This document shows positions 22,801-36,015 of a stretch of 64,000 bases of DNA, in pieces. Origin of the DNA: Sabethes cyaneus (lineage: Eukaryota > Arthropoda > Insecta > Diptera > Culicidae); contig NC_071354.1 of assembly GCF_943734655.1 (NCBI RefSeq), positions 179,952,911-180,016,910 of the forward strand, written 5' to 3'. The first letter of the stretch is position 1, and each line of letters starts with the position of its first letter. The translations under genes and the position numbers were made by a program. The notes under the pieces are model-generated. The model was not told the DNA's origin. It ran no database searches and saw only the letters and a program-made list of their open reading frames with translations.

Positions 22801-25800
22801 TAGTTACGGTATCGGTGGTAGGAAAACAGTAATTTTTTGTGACGATCTTCTAAATTTTCGACCAGCAGCTTACGCTTACTGGCCGCACTACAAATAGGCA
22901 AGATAGCACCACAGACAAACAGACATAACTCTTGGAAGAAAAATCTACAAAAATTATCGTACCTCACATTTAGCCTGAACACTACCACCATCTATGATCG
23001 ACATTCACAAATATCAAATAACAACAGGAGTATCCCTCGAAGTAGCAAGTATTTTTTATGGGGAATTCCCTTTCTTTCGTCAAAAAGCGCCACTTTGACC
23101 AAAACGGAGACTTTTTCAACTAAGCCCAAATTTGAAATGACGGTTTAATCAGTACGAAGAATGGAAAACGAGTGTTATGTCTGTTTGTGTGCAATAGTAC
23201 CGTACTATTAATAAATTTATTTTGTTTTACACCGTATTTCTAGTTCTACGTTTATCACTGGAATTCTGATTGGAAAATATCAAAACGAACTAATCTTCTT
23301 GCCAAAATCACGTCCGAGCAGAGCACATCACAGTATATTTTGATGTTCTTGTTTATCTTTTCCTGACGTTTCAATACGATTCCGACGCACGCCGGCGTCA
23401 CGCCATGCACGTCATGTGAACAAGAGGGGCACACACAAGGTGCGTACTATCGCTGCAGTTGGCTGTATTGGTAGGACACAATGAAAGGCTACGGCACTCC
23501 CTCGCAGGTTTTACTATGCATTTAAAGGTGAATTGGGCAAAATGGACTGTTCTTGCATTTTGCACAGTATGGAATGGATGAGATTTGATTTTTCTGATGT
23601 TTGGACAACACTTGAAAGTTATTTGAGTTCATTTCACGGGCGGCAAACAAGTTTTTATACTGTTTAATTAGCTTTTGCCATGATTTTTTGGGTATAAAAA
23701 GGCAAAGTGGACATCATATGCTAATAAAAAGGCAAAGTGGACATCTTTTTAAGGTCTACACAAGATGGGACTATCACCAATCGATTCCTTGCATTTTTTC
23801 ACGTAGGAATAGGAAGGTTACGAGAGGGTATTCCCATCACGCTACTAATTTCGGCATACATTACCTTTTTTGGCTACACTTTCCCAAATAAAAACTTTGC
23901 CGCTATATAACAATACTGAAATGAATGTAGCACTCATAGGCTTTAATGTGTTATAACTATTTTCATAAAAATGTAAGTAGTTTGCTTAATTTTATTCAAT
24001 AAACATCAAAACCACTGTTTTTCCACTAGCACGTAACCAGGCTGAAAAAACTAGCAGCAATCGCTTACGCGTATCCACTCTTGATGATGGTTTGGAAAAC
24101 ACACAATTATGATCACGTTTACTTATTCTAGAAACTAAACAGCTGTGAATATGCTATCACAGAACAATTCTACTTCTTTTTATCACGGAAGAACACAAAA
24201 ATTCCCCTCTGATATGAAAATATAAATCAATTTTCATTCACTAGCCATTAGCAGCATTTTGTTTTTAATTCCAACGTATGATGTGTTATTTACACTACTA
24301 CTAATATATGTGCTGACATATATGATATTTGAGTGGCAACTGGCGCTATATTAACGATTCAGTGATACACTAGCGCCAGCAGCAAGCTGTTGTCACTGCA
24401 AAACTAATTATCTTCAATGAGCCCGGAATGTAGGCAATAGCAAGAAGTTATCCATCGGTCTCCCTTTTCTTGCCACTTTTGATCTGTTTTTGAAAAACAT
24501 TTAATTGCTGTGCTAGCTATTTCGGCCTGTCGGATTTAAAAAACACAGACACCACTATAGAAAATGGGCTCAATTTAACCGCAGCGACTTCATCATTTCT
24601 CACGACTATAACTCAAATTCAGTAGCGTTTTATTAAGAACAAAATACACGCCGATATACAGTAAATATTATTCTATCAACTGGTATAAAAACACAGAACA
24701 GAAGTGGAAGTAGAAATCCAAACACGTACATGCTACTTTCTACAGATACTAGCGAACCTGGCGGTAGCGAGTCACTTTTTCCCACGAAAACACACGAACG
24801 CATACGAATGCACACGAAAGCATATGAAATATGCTATGTGATTGGCAGCGAGCGTTCTGCTTATTTTGCTGTTATTCGCTTCTATGCGAAAACCTTCCCA
24901 AAGAAAAAGAAAAACAAAAAAGTCTCTGTTACCAGTTTTGATTGCCGAATCGTTCGGACTTCCACTTCTATTCTGTGATAAAAATCTTGTCTCGAATAAA
25001 TATAGTTTCAACGTAGTTCCTGAATATTGTTCAGGCCACCGCTTAATGGGCTGGAAATACCCACCCGTACCCTATCTTGTAGATTTCCAAACCAGTTACT
25101 TCTAATTATTGCGATTACGAGCTCATTTTTGCTCATTGTGCAATCCCGAGCATGAGCCAAGAGCAAAATAATATGAACACAATGACTTCATTCCACCACG
25201 CACACATATAAAGATTTTTTGACATTAGCTGTGGACCTCGCTGAAACTGTTTGCAGTAGGAATAATATCAAGAACATCAAATTCCAAACTCCCGGATCCT
25301 CTCCTCCACTCTTTGCTCCCCTCTCACTCCTACATAAACGATCCGCGGCTAATGTCATTCTCGTTAGTGACGAAACCGCAAATTACTTCATATCAAATTT
25401 TTTTGTAATATTATATTTTGTCATTGAATAGATATGGAGATCCATTGATAACACATTTTGTTATTGAGTAGATATTTTAAACAGTGGTTGTAAGATGAGT
25501 TTAATAACTGATTTTGTTATCATATCTTATTTTGACCTTAAATGACATTCGATATATTTCATTAAAAATTTTTTTATTGATTAAAGAGATTTTAGATTTT
25601 AAATATTTTATAAAATGATTTTTTAATATCTCATATACTACTGCATTTGTTATTCAATACCATAATACTACTAAAATATGTTATTCTAAACTCTGAATAC
25701 AGTCATGTTATTACTTTGTTATTCAGATAACACCTAACTTCTTTTGACCTTAAAGGAGCAAAATTTTGATATTATTTTTTGGTATTTTACCAACTATGGC

Positions 25801-25885
25801 AGCCAAAACAAGACCAAATTTTGAAACGAGTTATTCGATTTCCATAACATATTTTGATATCATTTTGCTCTTCGCTCCTGCTCGG
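19806..25885. other. Unassigned sequence
   Basis: About 6 kb without a recognisable gene or class-defining transposon signature. 20380-20420 is CACA-rich. 23690-23750 has a duplicated AAAAAGGCAAAGTGGACATC 35 bp apart. Mixed short open frames occur on both strands, especially at 20050-20630 and 21480-22290, none with a known motif. 25380-25740 is very AT-rich with recurrent TTTGTTAT motifs. Confidence 0.3.
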
Positions 25886-25889
25886 GATG

Positions 25890-26195
25890 CTTCGAAGTCA
25901 TTGATCCGAAGTGCTCACGCATGTACCGATGTCCAACACAGCGATCTTTTCGGCAGACCTCTCCAGAACCCCAAATGCCGTTTGCACTAGGGCACGACGA
26001 ACCTGTCCATTGATGGACCAGATTCCGTGATTCATACGAGCTTTCGACTAGCAGTTCCCTGGTAGTGTCATGTCTGCGATGGCAACGATGTCTCCTTCGG
26101 TAATTGATTTGGTTCGTACTACCTTGTACGCGATCGAGGGCTTGAACCGTCTAACGACCCGATCCAGGAGCGACTCGGAGAGAACGCTTGGGAAC
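25890..26195 (-). pseudogene. C-terminal (DUF5641-like) end of BEL/Pao polyprotein
   Basis: The minus-strand frame reads ESLLDRVVRRFKPSIAYKVV, then TEGDIVAIADMTLPGN, a stop, and GQVRRALVQTAFGVLERSAE before KIAVLDIG. This matches the EGD-(I/V)-V ... P-x-N ... G-x-VR-x-A ... KIAVLD pattern at the C-terminus of BEL/Pao polyproteins. It lies directly downstream of the deletion carrying the SINE and microsatellite. Confidence 0.65.
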
Positions 26196-26312
26196 GCTCA
26201 GCGTCTAACGGTGATTCCGCCAGAGGTCGAGAGTGGACGAGAAGCTCAATTTTAGTGATAATGTTTCTCGGTGAATGTGCGATTAAGATGTGAGTGGTGC
26301 TTTGGGGCTTTC

Positions 26313-26687
<375 letters not shown>

Positions 26688-26753
26688 GCTTTCTTTGTAG
26701 AGCTCGTGAAGTTGCTTGAGATGCTTTAGGGCATGGTCCGAACAATGTCTATC

Positions 26754-27176
26754 CTAGGCGTGCTCTAGCGGCGATCGGTTCATCTTTTCTGCCTTCCCTG
26801 CTGTACAACGCATGACCCAAGCGGAAGTTGTCCATCCCGATGAGTATCTATTGCTGGACGTTGCAGTAGGAATCTGCTCACGCACTCCAGAAATTTCCAG
26901 CGATAGCATCACGGAACTCATCTCCTGTCGTTGATGATCTCCAATCCAACCTAGACACAACGGATACGAATCACCTTCAAAATCCAACTCATTCCTCAAA
27001 TTGTGCTCCATCAACGTTACAGATGAGCCTTCGTCGCGGGAATCGAATGTAGGAACGGATTTGCCTCGTCCGTGAAGGATTACTGGAACGGTACGAAAAA
27101 GAATCTTGCTAGCGTTCCTGAAGTGAGTATTGTATTGTTCGGTAGATGCTTCTGGTGAGACGTGGGAATCCGACAT
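26754..27176 (-). pseudogene. BEL/Pao aspartic protease remnant
   Basis: The open frame of 140 residues includes TVPVILHGRGKSVPTFDSRD then EGSSVTLMEHNL and SYPLCLGWIGDHQRQE. The sequence (F/Y)xDEGSS-V-T-L is the protease active-site block of BEL/Pao polyproteins. Here the residues before DEGSS are altered (FDSRDEGSS). A frameshift after about residue 100 is followed in another frame by RLGHALYSREGRKDEP-like sequence, which corresponds to the region before RT. Confidence 0.7.
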
Positions 27177-27183
27177 TTGGGAA

Positions 27184-27236
27184 TTTTCTGCTCTCTGGTA
27201 TCGGGAGTCATCATACTCTGGTATCGGGAGTCATCA
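27184..27236 (+). repeat. Tandem duplication of 23 bp
   Basis: CTCTGGTATCGGGAGTCATC plus three bases occurs twice in a row within the BEL/Pao relic. It is a local slippage duplication, probably after the element died. Confidence 0.75.
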
Positions 27237-28013
27237 TCAGCTCGTGATGCATATATGAACAGCCATTTCTTCCGCAAGCTCGCTTTACTGTGCACATCCA
27301 AAATTTTGCGCCCATCCTTCTCCGATATTAAGTCTTTAGAATTTCCTACGCGCTCCCACATTACTACATCCTCCTTTGTTAATCACACACTGCTTTCCAG
27401 CTGACTTGGATGTATTCCCAGAGGCCTCTGTAGAAATTTTCGATACTCTCACTGATCGGCTGGAGCTGAATTGGAGGTGAATGTAGACTTCCTCCTTCCT
27501 TAAGCACCTTTCAGGTTTACTAAAGTACGTAAGCCACGTTTACGATGCTTGACCAAGTCAAGCTTCACAGTTTGGTGGCAGTCTCTCCACAAGTTCTTGA
27601 AGGTGTACCACGTTACATAGATGCTCGTTCAACCCACAGGCTACGATCGTTACACACATGTTCTGGACTGCAACACCGAAATCGATCAGAGTTTCTAGTT
27701 TCTCCGTTTTCGGCGCTGGCATTTTGCTTGGCAATCTTGCAGTTTGCAGTTTGCAATCTTGCAGTGAACGATAATCTCAGGTCGTTCATAGAACGTTCGC
27801 TGTGTCTTGATGAGACCTTCTAATCCCACTAGATGCAGCAACCGGCTTCGAACAGTCTCAACTCAACAGCTCTCCCCTTCAAACTGCGCTGGAGTAGAAG
27901 CAGATTTTCTCATCGCTGAAGCCACACGTGCTTGTACTGCTCTCGTGCATCAAGATCAAAAGAGGTAACTATTCCGGATTACCCGAAAACGTAGGTAGCT
28001 CCTTTGATACTGC

Positions 28014-28660
28014 ATGTCGTGCTGCCAATTGGCTTTGGCTGAATTCGTTGGGAGATCGGAGAGGTTTGACCGGCTTCTGTTGATTTTGATTGGCCTGATT
28101 CGCTCCTCCAAAGTCCTGGTCATTAAATTTGCAATCGGTAGAGTGGTGAAAACGCTAAATTCCTCTCGTATCTCCCGCTACCTTGCTTCCATACGACGCT
28201 CAAACTGGAACTTGAGCTCTTCAGCCACGGAAAGTAGCTCACGGTCCTTCTTTTCAAGCAGCACCTGGGTTCCTCGCTACTGTTCTTCGAACCTTATCTG
28301 CATACGATCCAACTTCCTTTGGAATTCACTGAGTTGCTTAGCGTGCTCCTGTTTGCCCTTTCGACTTGGAATTCGTTCTATTCCTTGCCGGATTACGGTT
28401 GATGCCCGATGGAATTTGAATTGACCATTTAGCCACGCACATAGAACAACTCCAATGTTCCTATTCGACGCCCTTATTCACACCCCCACACTTGAAATGG
28501 AACCATAATCCACACCCGTCGCAACAAACTATCCGGTTACACATCACAACTCACATTCCGCTTTGCCTTTGCAATTGACCGGAACCTTCGCCAAAGCCGA
28601 TGAAGAGGTAGATGTCGACATCTCATTCAACTCTTTCATGGCCTTGGCGATCCGCAGCTT
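28014..28660 (-). pseudogene. BEL/Pao gag remnant with zinc-binding motif
   Basis: The minus-strand frame near 28525-28480 reads CCDGCGLWFHFKCGGVNKG, the PHD-like CxxC...H..C finger seen near the N-terminus of BEL-type gag in insects. Downstream, separated by stops, come KQLSEFQRKLDRMQIRFEEQ and EKKDRELLSVAEELKFQFER, a charged heptad-like segment likely to form a coiled coil. Stop codons interrupt both. The open frame on the opposite strand here is only a shadow. Confidence 0.6.
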
Positions 28661-28685
28661 CTCCGTTTAGACCATTTTATAAATT

Positions 28686-28920
28686 ACTAGCTGTAACCCG
28701 CGTGCGTCGTCTCGCATCTAATTGAGAGCAAATCGGAGGTACGCTACGTAACGCTAACGCTATATAACTCCATGACGTGCAATCACGATACTTTGACTCG
28801 TCTTGAATGCAATCTGGTATGATTGGTTTGAGACTTTGTTTAATGTGGGCGATTGTTATCACGAAAATATATTGCGCCCCTCGTTTTGGCTACAGACAAG
28901 GCTCTTATATATATAGATTG
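28686..28920 (+). repeat. Short dispersed repeat ending in TATATATATAGAT
   Basis: Begins ACTAGCTGTAACCCGCGTGC and ends TTTTGGCTACAGACAAGG, CTCTTATATATATAGAT. The end is shared with 45205-45240 (TTTTGGCTACAGACAACAGG, CCTCTTATAT). No coding sequence. The CTAGCTG...CCCG start and TATATAGAT end recall a repeat type common in arthropods, whose class I cannot assign. Confidence 0.45.
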
Positions 28921-29039
28921 GAGCAGATCCTCCACTTGAGCTTCGCCCAGAAATTTTCTATCAGTTGCAATTGGGAGAGTTGGCGGTCTCCGGTACCTTT
29001 ATCTTCAACTGATTTAGCCTTATCTTACCCGTAATCTCC

Positions 29040-29700
29040 AAACAAGTTGGACCGAGACCAGGTCCAGCCAAACGACCGCACCCTACTTCGTGTAATACTT
29101 CTTGGTGAAGGTGACAACTTCCGGTAGGCACTTCGTGTTGTGTGCACCGTTCACCGCAAACCCGAAGGAAAAAAAACCGCGGCTTTGCACATTCACTTCT
29201 CGCTGATCGTCAGCCACAGAAGGACATTCTTCGAGAATTCGATGCGGGAGATATACTTGATGCCATCGCTTACCTTCTTGGTGGAGGATGTAAAGCACTC
29301 GAAAAGATGTTTTTCACCAACACTTCCTTCTGGATGATTGCTTGCTGTTCAGACACGGCCAGCCTCAACTGACGCTTCTGCATAAAAATATCCATTTTGA
29401 CCAGCTTCACCGCTGTGCCGGTTGCTTCGACGTCGACCTCCCATTCCAAGGCGCGGAACGATGAGGCCACCTTGCTTTCGATACTTGCTCTCGATACTCG
29501 GTATTGCTCTGTTGCATTTAACTGTCGCGCAGCATCGTCGGGCAACCGGAACCAGGCTTCCGTTCGATGCTTTCACCTTTCTCCAGAAGAAAGAGGATCG
29601 ATTTTATTCAGCGGACATAAAGTGTTTCATTATTTCCAACTTCTTCGCTACGGGCTTGAACTGGTGCCATGGTGGTACGAACAAAGCATCGAGCGTAGTT
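29040..29700 (-). pseudogene. Mariner-like transposase relic
   Basis: On the minus strand, separate frames give RIKSILFLLEKGESIERKPG then SGCP (helix-turn-helix linker and GRPR-like region), KYISRIEFSKNVLLWLTISE, then FFSFGFAVNGAHNTKCLPEV, VTFTKKYYTK, and finally VVWLDL, corresponding to the (F/W)xxDLA block with the second catalytic Asp. Stops and frameshifts separate them, and the region with the third acidic residue is not visible. The element's inverted repeats were not found. Confidence 0.5.
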
Positions 29701-29994
29701 GTTTGACTGTTTTCGCTATGGCTGCTGCATGCAAATCAACTGATAACACTCTCTAAATTTGTTTGTACTCAACAAGGTTGCTACTATTACCGATGTATAG
29801 GTTATAGCATTAAAAAATGCATACGTTATTGCTAATGCCTTAGTGAAATTTAGGCTTTTTTGGTGCCCCCAAGGTCCAGCGCCCTTGGCGGGGGCCAGTC
29901 TAACCAACCGCACGCTACGGCGCTGTCATGATATACGAAAGAAATCTTGCTTATGACGAAGTGCAGGTTTTGCAAATTATTTTAAAAGTTTTTG

Positions 29995-30220
29995 TACCAC
30001 CCCCCCCCCCTTGGAAATTGGCTTGAAAAAACGAGGGGCAAAAAAACAGTTTGTAAGATATACGTTAATTTTTTGTTGTAAAATCAATTGCTTCTATATG
30101 AAAAGCAAGAATAGATTTGGTTTTCACATTTAATCTTTACGCGTACACATAAACCATAAACTAAACACATTTTTTTTGGTCTAATAAAAAAATCTCTTTG
30201 TTTTTTTCCTGGTCCTGGGC
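29995..30220 (+). repeat. Dispersed repeat family 1, copy B
   Basis: Starts with a poly-C run (about 29998-30010), then TTGGAAATTGGCTTGAAAAA, a GAGGGGCAAAAAAACAG block, AAGCAAGAATAGATTTGGTT and CTAATAAAAAAATCTCTTTG. The same landmarks occur in reverse order and orientation at 54060-54440. Confidence 0.65.
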
Positions 30221-32580
30221 GTGAGAGGCGGGTTATGATGATTTATGATTTTGGGAAGATGTTCAGTGTTCGTGTTTCAAATTAAAAATTTATATTGCTT
30301 TCACTGGCTTAGGAATCGTCATTCTATATTTATGTTTTTGTGAAAGATGTAACCAATTTCCAATTTTTTATGGAATCCAACTGGCTAACAACCGCCTTTA
30401 AAGACATAAAACCATGTGAGCGATGGGATCTCGAAATTTGATGACTGAGATTACTGACTACAAATGTTCTTCGCCGTTCCAGAATAGACAAACTATTACG
30501 TCCACATGGTTCATTACACGACCTATTACACACGGGTTTGTTCTTAGCTGGAGAAAAATAGTAGAATGATCCAAACGAATTGCGACGGACCATTGTTTTC
30601 AGTTATCATATGAAATTCATCAACCCATTCATTCGCTTCGTTGCATTTCCAACACAAACAAAGCGCACGTTTAGTCCGGCAAGAAAAACTGAAAGCATTC
30701 GTCAGAGTAAACTATATGAACTTCTACCGGGTACGGTGGAAACTTCACGGTTCCATCCGGCTACATCAATCTGGATGGCGCTGCATCAGCAGCACCGCAG
30801 CAACTGTATGGAAATGTCAAAAAATCATGCACATCGTATAGGGTAATAATAACCTATTTCCTGCTTCCTGGCCAGAGCTGCCCTTACCACCTCGTTCTGT
30901 CGGTAACTTTCAACCGTGAACCGATGAAACAACTTTATGATGTTCTAGCCTCTGACGTTGCTGCTCTACATCCGCCATCATCGTCCAAAAGTCACTTTTC
31001 GCCCCCCCAAAAGTCCTTCCTCAGTCAGTGTTGCCACGCTCCGGCAATGCGGAACGGAAAACTCCGCACACGGATGATCACCTATGCAGGAGGCGCCCGA
31101 CATCGCACCCGCGCGCATGGCCGAGTTTGGGGCGCTCGTTATACAACAATGACGTTGTTTCACATGTAGATGAAGCATGTCGGGGCTTTTGATATAATAT
31201 AAGGTACTTCGCCATGATATGGATAAAATTGAAAACGTGCGATATAGCACCTTCGGTCGAGCGCAGTTCGGCGTGTTATAAAATTTAAAAATATTGCCCC
31301 AGGGGCGTGTGCTTAGCCGCAACTAGCGTGGTTAACATCATAAACATTCGATGCAGAAAATGGGAGAAGTTTCCAAACAAGCTCCATTGCATGCAAAAGA
31401 AAAGGAGGAAACACTTCAAATTGAAACTTCATTCCCTCTCAGTTTATCGTATTCTACCGTTAAACCGTTCCCAGAGCAAATCAAACGCCACCGGAAAACG
31501 TGTCTAATTTTCACCATAATTAAAGTAAAATTTATGCAGTCCTTAGCAGACTCGGTGTAGAGTGGAGATAGCAGAGGCCGAGCGAGCGCCGTCCGTTCGA
31601 CAGGTGATCATTTTCCCACAGACAGGAGGCGGCATTCCGCATCCCGACCGACGATGCTTTTGACGAGTTCCAACTTCTAACGGATACTTATCAAATTTCA
31701 AGATAGCAATGCTGGCGCTTCATCAGACGGCGGCGCCCTGTATGGCCTTTGGTGGTTGCGGCAGTGGAATGGCTGCCAATGGCAGACTCTTGATTGCCAT
31801 CCACCACCGAACGGAGTGGTACTTTATCCCTTTTCGTGACTCGAGAGCAAATAGTGGCTGCAACGACAGCTCCTTGGGCGTTTATTCAAACATCTCCGGG
31901 TGCTGCTGGTGGCTGCTGTTGGTCGACGTTGTTGCAGCTGTTGATCCTTTTCCCTGCATAACGACGCATTACCCGTCGTTAGGTGAGGTGCTTAGCAGAT
32001 AACGAAATGGCGAGCTAATTTGTGGGCGCTTGATGGAAGGTTAGTTCCGTGGTACTACAGGTAGAGTGCTTCTTGGAAACCGAAAGCCTATTGGAAATCT
32101 ATTGGTATTGCTGGATGCAGTAGGTTGTACTGCGACGTTTGTAACATACGATTGAACAACTTGGTTTTGAACGAATTTTACATTACTAATTTCAACTATT
32201 GGCGTGTCTAGAATTGAGTAACACTTGGGCACGTGCGCCACCTTCTATTTAAAGTTTGATAGCGTATATAATGCATTGCGGACCATATATTTCATTAAAA
32301 GATGGTGTTTCTAGGCCTTTAAACTGGCCTCTAATCTAAATTGCAGGTTTCAAAATTATCGTACAGGTTGGGTCGAACTGGTTTTAGAAATTTTATGAAA
32401 CTTCGCACATGGGCAGTGTCTATAAACATTCAGATGCAAACAATATTCAAAAGAAATGTGGTCCTAAATATTTTCAGAAAATTTCAATTGAAATTTTTCA
32501 ATCTTTTCAAACGTGAAAAATTCGTAACTCAGGAACCAACCATCGTAGATCAAATATTTTTATGAAAATGCAAGAGTGCT
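30221..32580. other. Unassigned sequence
   Basis: No recognised gene. 30580-31170 and 31600-32000 are less AT-rich and have short open frames on both strands without motifs. Nothing else stands out. Confidence 0.3.
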
Positions 32581-33003
32581 TATGGAAGGACCATTAAACA
32601 AAATAATGTCAAATTTGACACTAAAATTACCCAAAATTCACATACAAGTGACACAATTCTAAAACGAAAATGACGTATAAATGTATAAAAAAATTGAAAA
32701 ATGGTAAAAAATTATGCAAAATGAAAAAAATAATACAGGAAATTATACAAAAATGATGCAAAAAATATTAATAAAAGGACACAACGAGAATGCCAAATAA
32801 GGAAAAAATAACAGAAAAATCACCAAAGAGGATACATTTCTAAATGCAAAAATGACATTAAAATAGTACAAAAACGACAAGAAAATGATAAAAAGTTATA
32901 CAAAAATGATGATAAAAACGGACACAAGAAATAACACAAAAATGAAATCAAAAATAAAAACCGGCAAAAAAGACACAAAAAGTATCCAAATCAGGCGTAG
33001 ATA

Positions 33004-33214
33004 GGGTAGATGCTTCAGTAGTTGTACCTGTTGTGCCTGAAACTCGAATTATTCCGTTATTTTTGCAGATTTCGGTATAAGTTTGATACGTATCGAACTA
33101 CCAGTACCAGTATTATTGGTAAGCATCAAACTTGCACCAAAATCTGCCAAAATAATGGAATAATTCAATTTTCCACCACTACAGGTACTACCACAACTAC
33201 TGGCGCATCTACCC
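33004..33214. mobile_element. Foldback MITE of 211 bp with TA duplication
   Basis: The ends are GGGTAGATGCTTCAGTAGTT and, read inward from the right, GGGTAGATGCGCCAGTAGTT. The arms continue as imperfect inverted copies (GAATTATTCCGTTATTTTTG versus GAATTATTCCATTATTTTGG) almost to the centre near 33105-33115. TA flanks both ends (33002 and 33215). It lies inside the ACAAAAATGAC satellite and has no coding capacity. Confidence 0.8.
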
Positions 33215-33673
33215 TAAATGAAACAAAAAGAAATCAATAAAAAAATCAAAAAAAAAAATTATAAAGCAATTCATAAATGATACAAAAATGTGATCAAGAA
33301 TGACACAAAAACGATTAGAAAATGATTCAAATGATAAAAAAATTTACCATGAATATTGTAATTTATGTAAAAAATAATACAAAAATGAAACAAAAAGAAT
33401 AATAAAATACATCGTAGAATCGTAAATAAACACAACAATAACATAAGAACTAACTAGAAAAGACACAAAAGTGATACTAATATGATACATGTGTGTCTAC
33501 AAAAGTGATTCCAAAATGATACAGAATTTACATAAAATGATACAACAAATAATACAACAGATAAATGAAACAAAAGAAAATATTAAAAAGATACCAATCC
33601 CTAATAAGCAACAAAAACAATATTAAAACTGACACAGTAGCTGCGTGAAAATGATATATTTCTGTAGGTAAAA

Positions 33674-33911
33674 ATGAAGGGACGGTAGGGAAAGAAATGA
33701 AAATTTTTTGGTGAAGGTGGGGAAGAGCGGAAAGGAAGGGGGGGGGGTATTGGTAGCTATGCTTGACAAGTAGTCATTTTGACTCCTATTGGACAAAAGG
33801 TAGGAGTCAAAATGACTACTTGTCAAGCATAGCTTGACCCCCCCCCCTTCCTTTCCGCTCTTCCCCACCTTCACCAAAAAATTTTCATTCCTTTCCCTAC
33901 CATCCCTTCAT
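33674..33911. repeat. Near-perfect 238-bp inverted repeat (hairpin)
   Basis: The left arm 33674-33788 and right arm 33801-33911 are almost exact complements around a 12-nt loop (TTGGACAAAAGG). The inner 33 bp from GCTATGCTTGACAAGTAGTC to CTCCTA are perfectly matched. The main mismatch is a short bubble next to the G/C run, plus the length of the G run. The outer end is ATGAAGGGACGG against CCATCCCTTCAT. It could be a very young MITE or a palindromic duplication. A transcript would fold into a long double-stranded RNA. Confidence 0.88.
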
Positions 33912-34299
33912 CAATTGTAGAACCATCGTTTCAAAAAATATTAATCAAACTTTAGTCTTGATTCTCCGAAGACTGCCCTGCCGAATATTAACAGTTACAA
34001 TTGAATCCAGTCGATAAAAAACACAACCATTTCGAAAGAGATACAAAAATTTATATAAAAATGGCACAAACTAAGGCAAAAAAACAATAATATAAAACAA
34101 ATACACAAATATACACAAATCACAGAAATATTTAAAAAATCAGGTTAAAATGGCACAAAATGGTAAATAAATGATTGTAAATTAGTAAAAATACACTAAA
34201 AGAATCCCAAATGCGCATAAACTGACACAAAAATGATACATAAATTCTTGAAATAAATACAAAAATGTTACAATAAAACAAGAAAACAAAAAAAAACAG

Positions 34300-35845
34300 T
34301 TTCTTCGTTGGGGATTTGAGTAGAACACGAAATATAGTGAAAGAAAATTCGAAACTTTATCCGGTTAATGCTACTTTTTATTTTACTTTAACAGACGTTC
34401 ATTTTGCCCAGGCTTGTTTTTGCTCATCTTATCCATACAGAGACAGACCAACCTACCCAAGTAACCGCTAAGCACTGAATTAAGCTTGAAAACTGCTCTA
34501 TATTTGCAAGTTGCATGCTGCCAGATATAATTCAGCATTGTCAATGCGTAGCAGCTTTAAAATAGCATCAATGCTGAATTAAAAGTTAGTTGAAGCACTA
34601 TGAAATGCAGATTAGATGCTCTAAGCGAGCTTTATTGCCGTTACCGGCAGCAAAAGGGATTTTGAACGCTGCTCACTCTTGCAGGAAATCTCATTGCGCA
34701 CAGTGAACGAATGTGTGAAAGGGAAAAATGCTTCTCTCTTTTTATCTCACGTAAAATGCTGCACCGCTGTTAGAACAAACATCAATATGAATATATAAAG
34801 AAAATGCATGCGGATAACATGCAATCAACATTTTTGTTAAATATATGTATGCCACCACATAAAAACAAAATAAAAAGCAGGGAATTCCCTCAAAATTAAA
34901 TCTATAAAAGAAAAGGGAAAATTAGAATCTTTCCCTACGTTCAACCTTGCTATGCAAATCAATCCGCATCCGAGTGAAGAGTTTCGGTAGTTTAAGTGGA
35001 GCTATTGGCAGCTGACTCTCAACTACTGTTAACAGTTCAACTGGTAAAGGCGTTGCACTGTTCGTGCAAAGCCACATATGGGAGTGTAATCGATAGATTG
35101 GCGGTCCAATTCTCACCAAAGAAGAAAAATCACAAAAAAGCAATCTTGAAACATCAACAGAGGATAAAAATAACAGAGAGGGGAGATAAAACAAGGACGA
35201 ATATATATTTTCCATTTTTTATGCTTAGAGATTAATCGTTACGCAACAGGCGTTACGTTTTATGACATTTGTAAATCTCCAAGCTCTAATGCGGCTCTAT
35301 ATTTCGCCAAAACCGGCTTTTTAATAGGGTTTAATAAGTATATAGATCAAGACTGCACGATAAGGTGTGCACCACAGGCTAATAAAAAGTTAGATTTCTG
35401 CTTCTTTAAGTGCTTTTAAAGACTCTTTACTCTTACTATCACTCATTTTGCGCAGAAGGCGTACAATTATCAAAGAGAGCAAATCTTTTCTGCACACACT
35501 GGATTCAAGCGATTATTTGCTCTGGGTCCGAAAGAGAATATCGGACAGGCAATTATATGCACTGAAACGCTTTGCTTTAGGACCTTGAGAGCATGCATTC
35601 AGTAGCTCTCCGGCAGAAAAAGATAGATGAAACCAAACTGACGCTCATTCGGGAGCAGAGCAACGCAGTAAATCACTCCAAAAGAGAAAAAATCTTCTCT
35701 TTCTTCGCTTCGCTTTCTTCGCTTTTTCTACAGAAAGAGAGAGCGAGCAGATCAATTCAATCAATTGAAGTAAGAGGATGATATAAAAATTAAGCCAATA
35801 AAATGCAAACAAAACGAATACAAAAACGATGCCGAAAATAATACA
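34300..35845. other. Unassigned sequence
   Basis: Recurrent short motifs such as AATGCTGAATTAA and CAATGCG appear at 34490-34600, but no full repeat could be delimited. No gene recognised. Confidence 0.3.
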
Positions 35846-35851
35846 ACAATG

Positions 35852-36015
35852 GTCGAAGTATGCTTCCATAGCGTACCCCAAGGAAGCGTATTCGGACCAT
35901 TGTTTTTTAATATTTTCGTAAACGAAATTGGTGCATCTATGTACTTTCATCCGCCGACGATGTGAAAATTTTTCGGCTAATACTGTCAGTTTCGGACTGT
36001 ATGACATCGGTTGCC
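35852..36015 (+). pseudogene. LINE reverse-transcriptase fragment
   Basis: Frame one reads VEVCFHSVPQGSVFGPLFFN then IFVNEI (the PQGS-xxGP-LLF block). After a frameshift the next frame reads VLSSADDVKIFRLILSVSDC, the (Y/F)ADD catalytic box. The spacing is that of Jockey/CR1-group LINE RTs, but the stretch between the boxes is shortened. Only about 55 residues survive. Confidence 0.7.

Larger units (their letters stand above)
32585..34290 (+). repeat. Degenerate ACAAAAATGAC satellite, tract 2
   Basis: The same A-rich unit as at 13200-17480 (TACAAAAATGA, GACACAAAA, ACAAAAACGA). It is interrupted by a MITE at 33004-33214 and a hairpin at 33674-33911. More diverged than tract 1. It contains no genes. 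Confidence 0.75.

Noticed and set aside
28014..28424. 136-residue plus-strand frame
   Set aside because: It is antisense to the BEL/Pao gag relic. The meaningful motifs lie on the minus strand.
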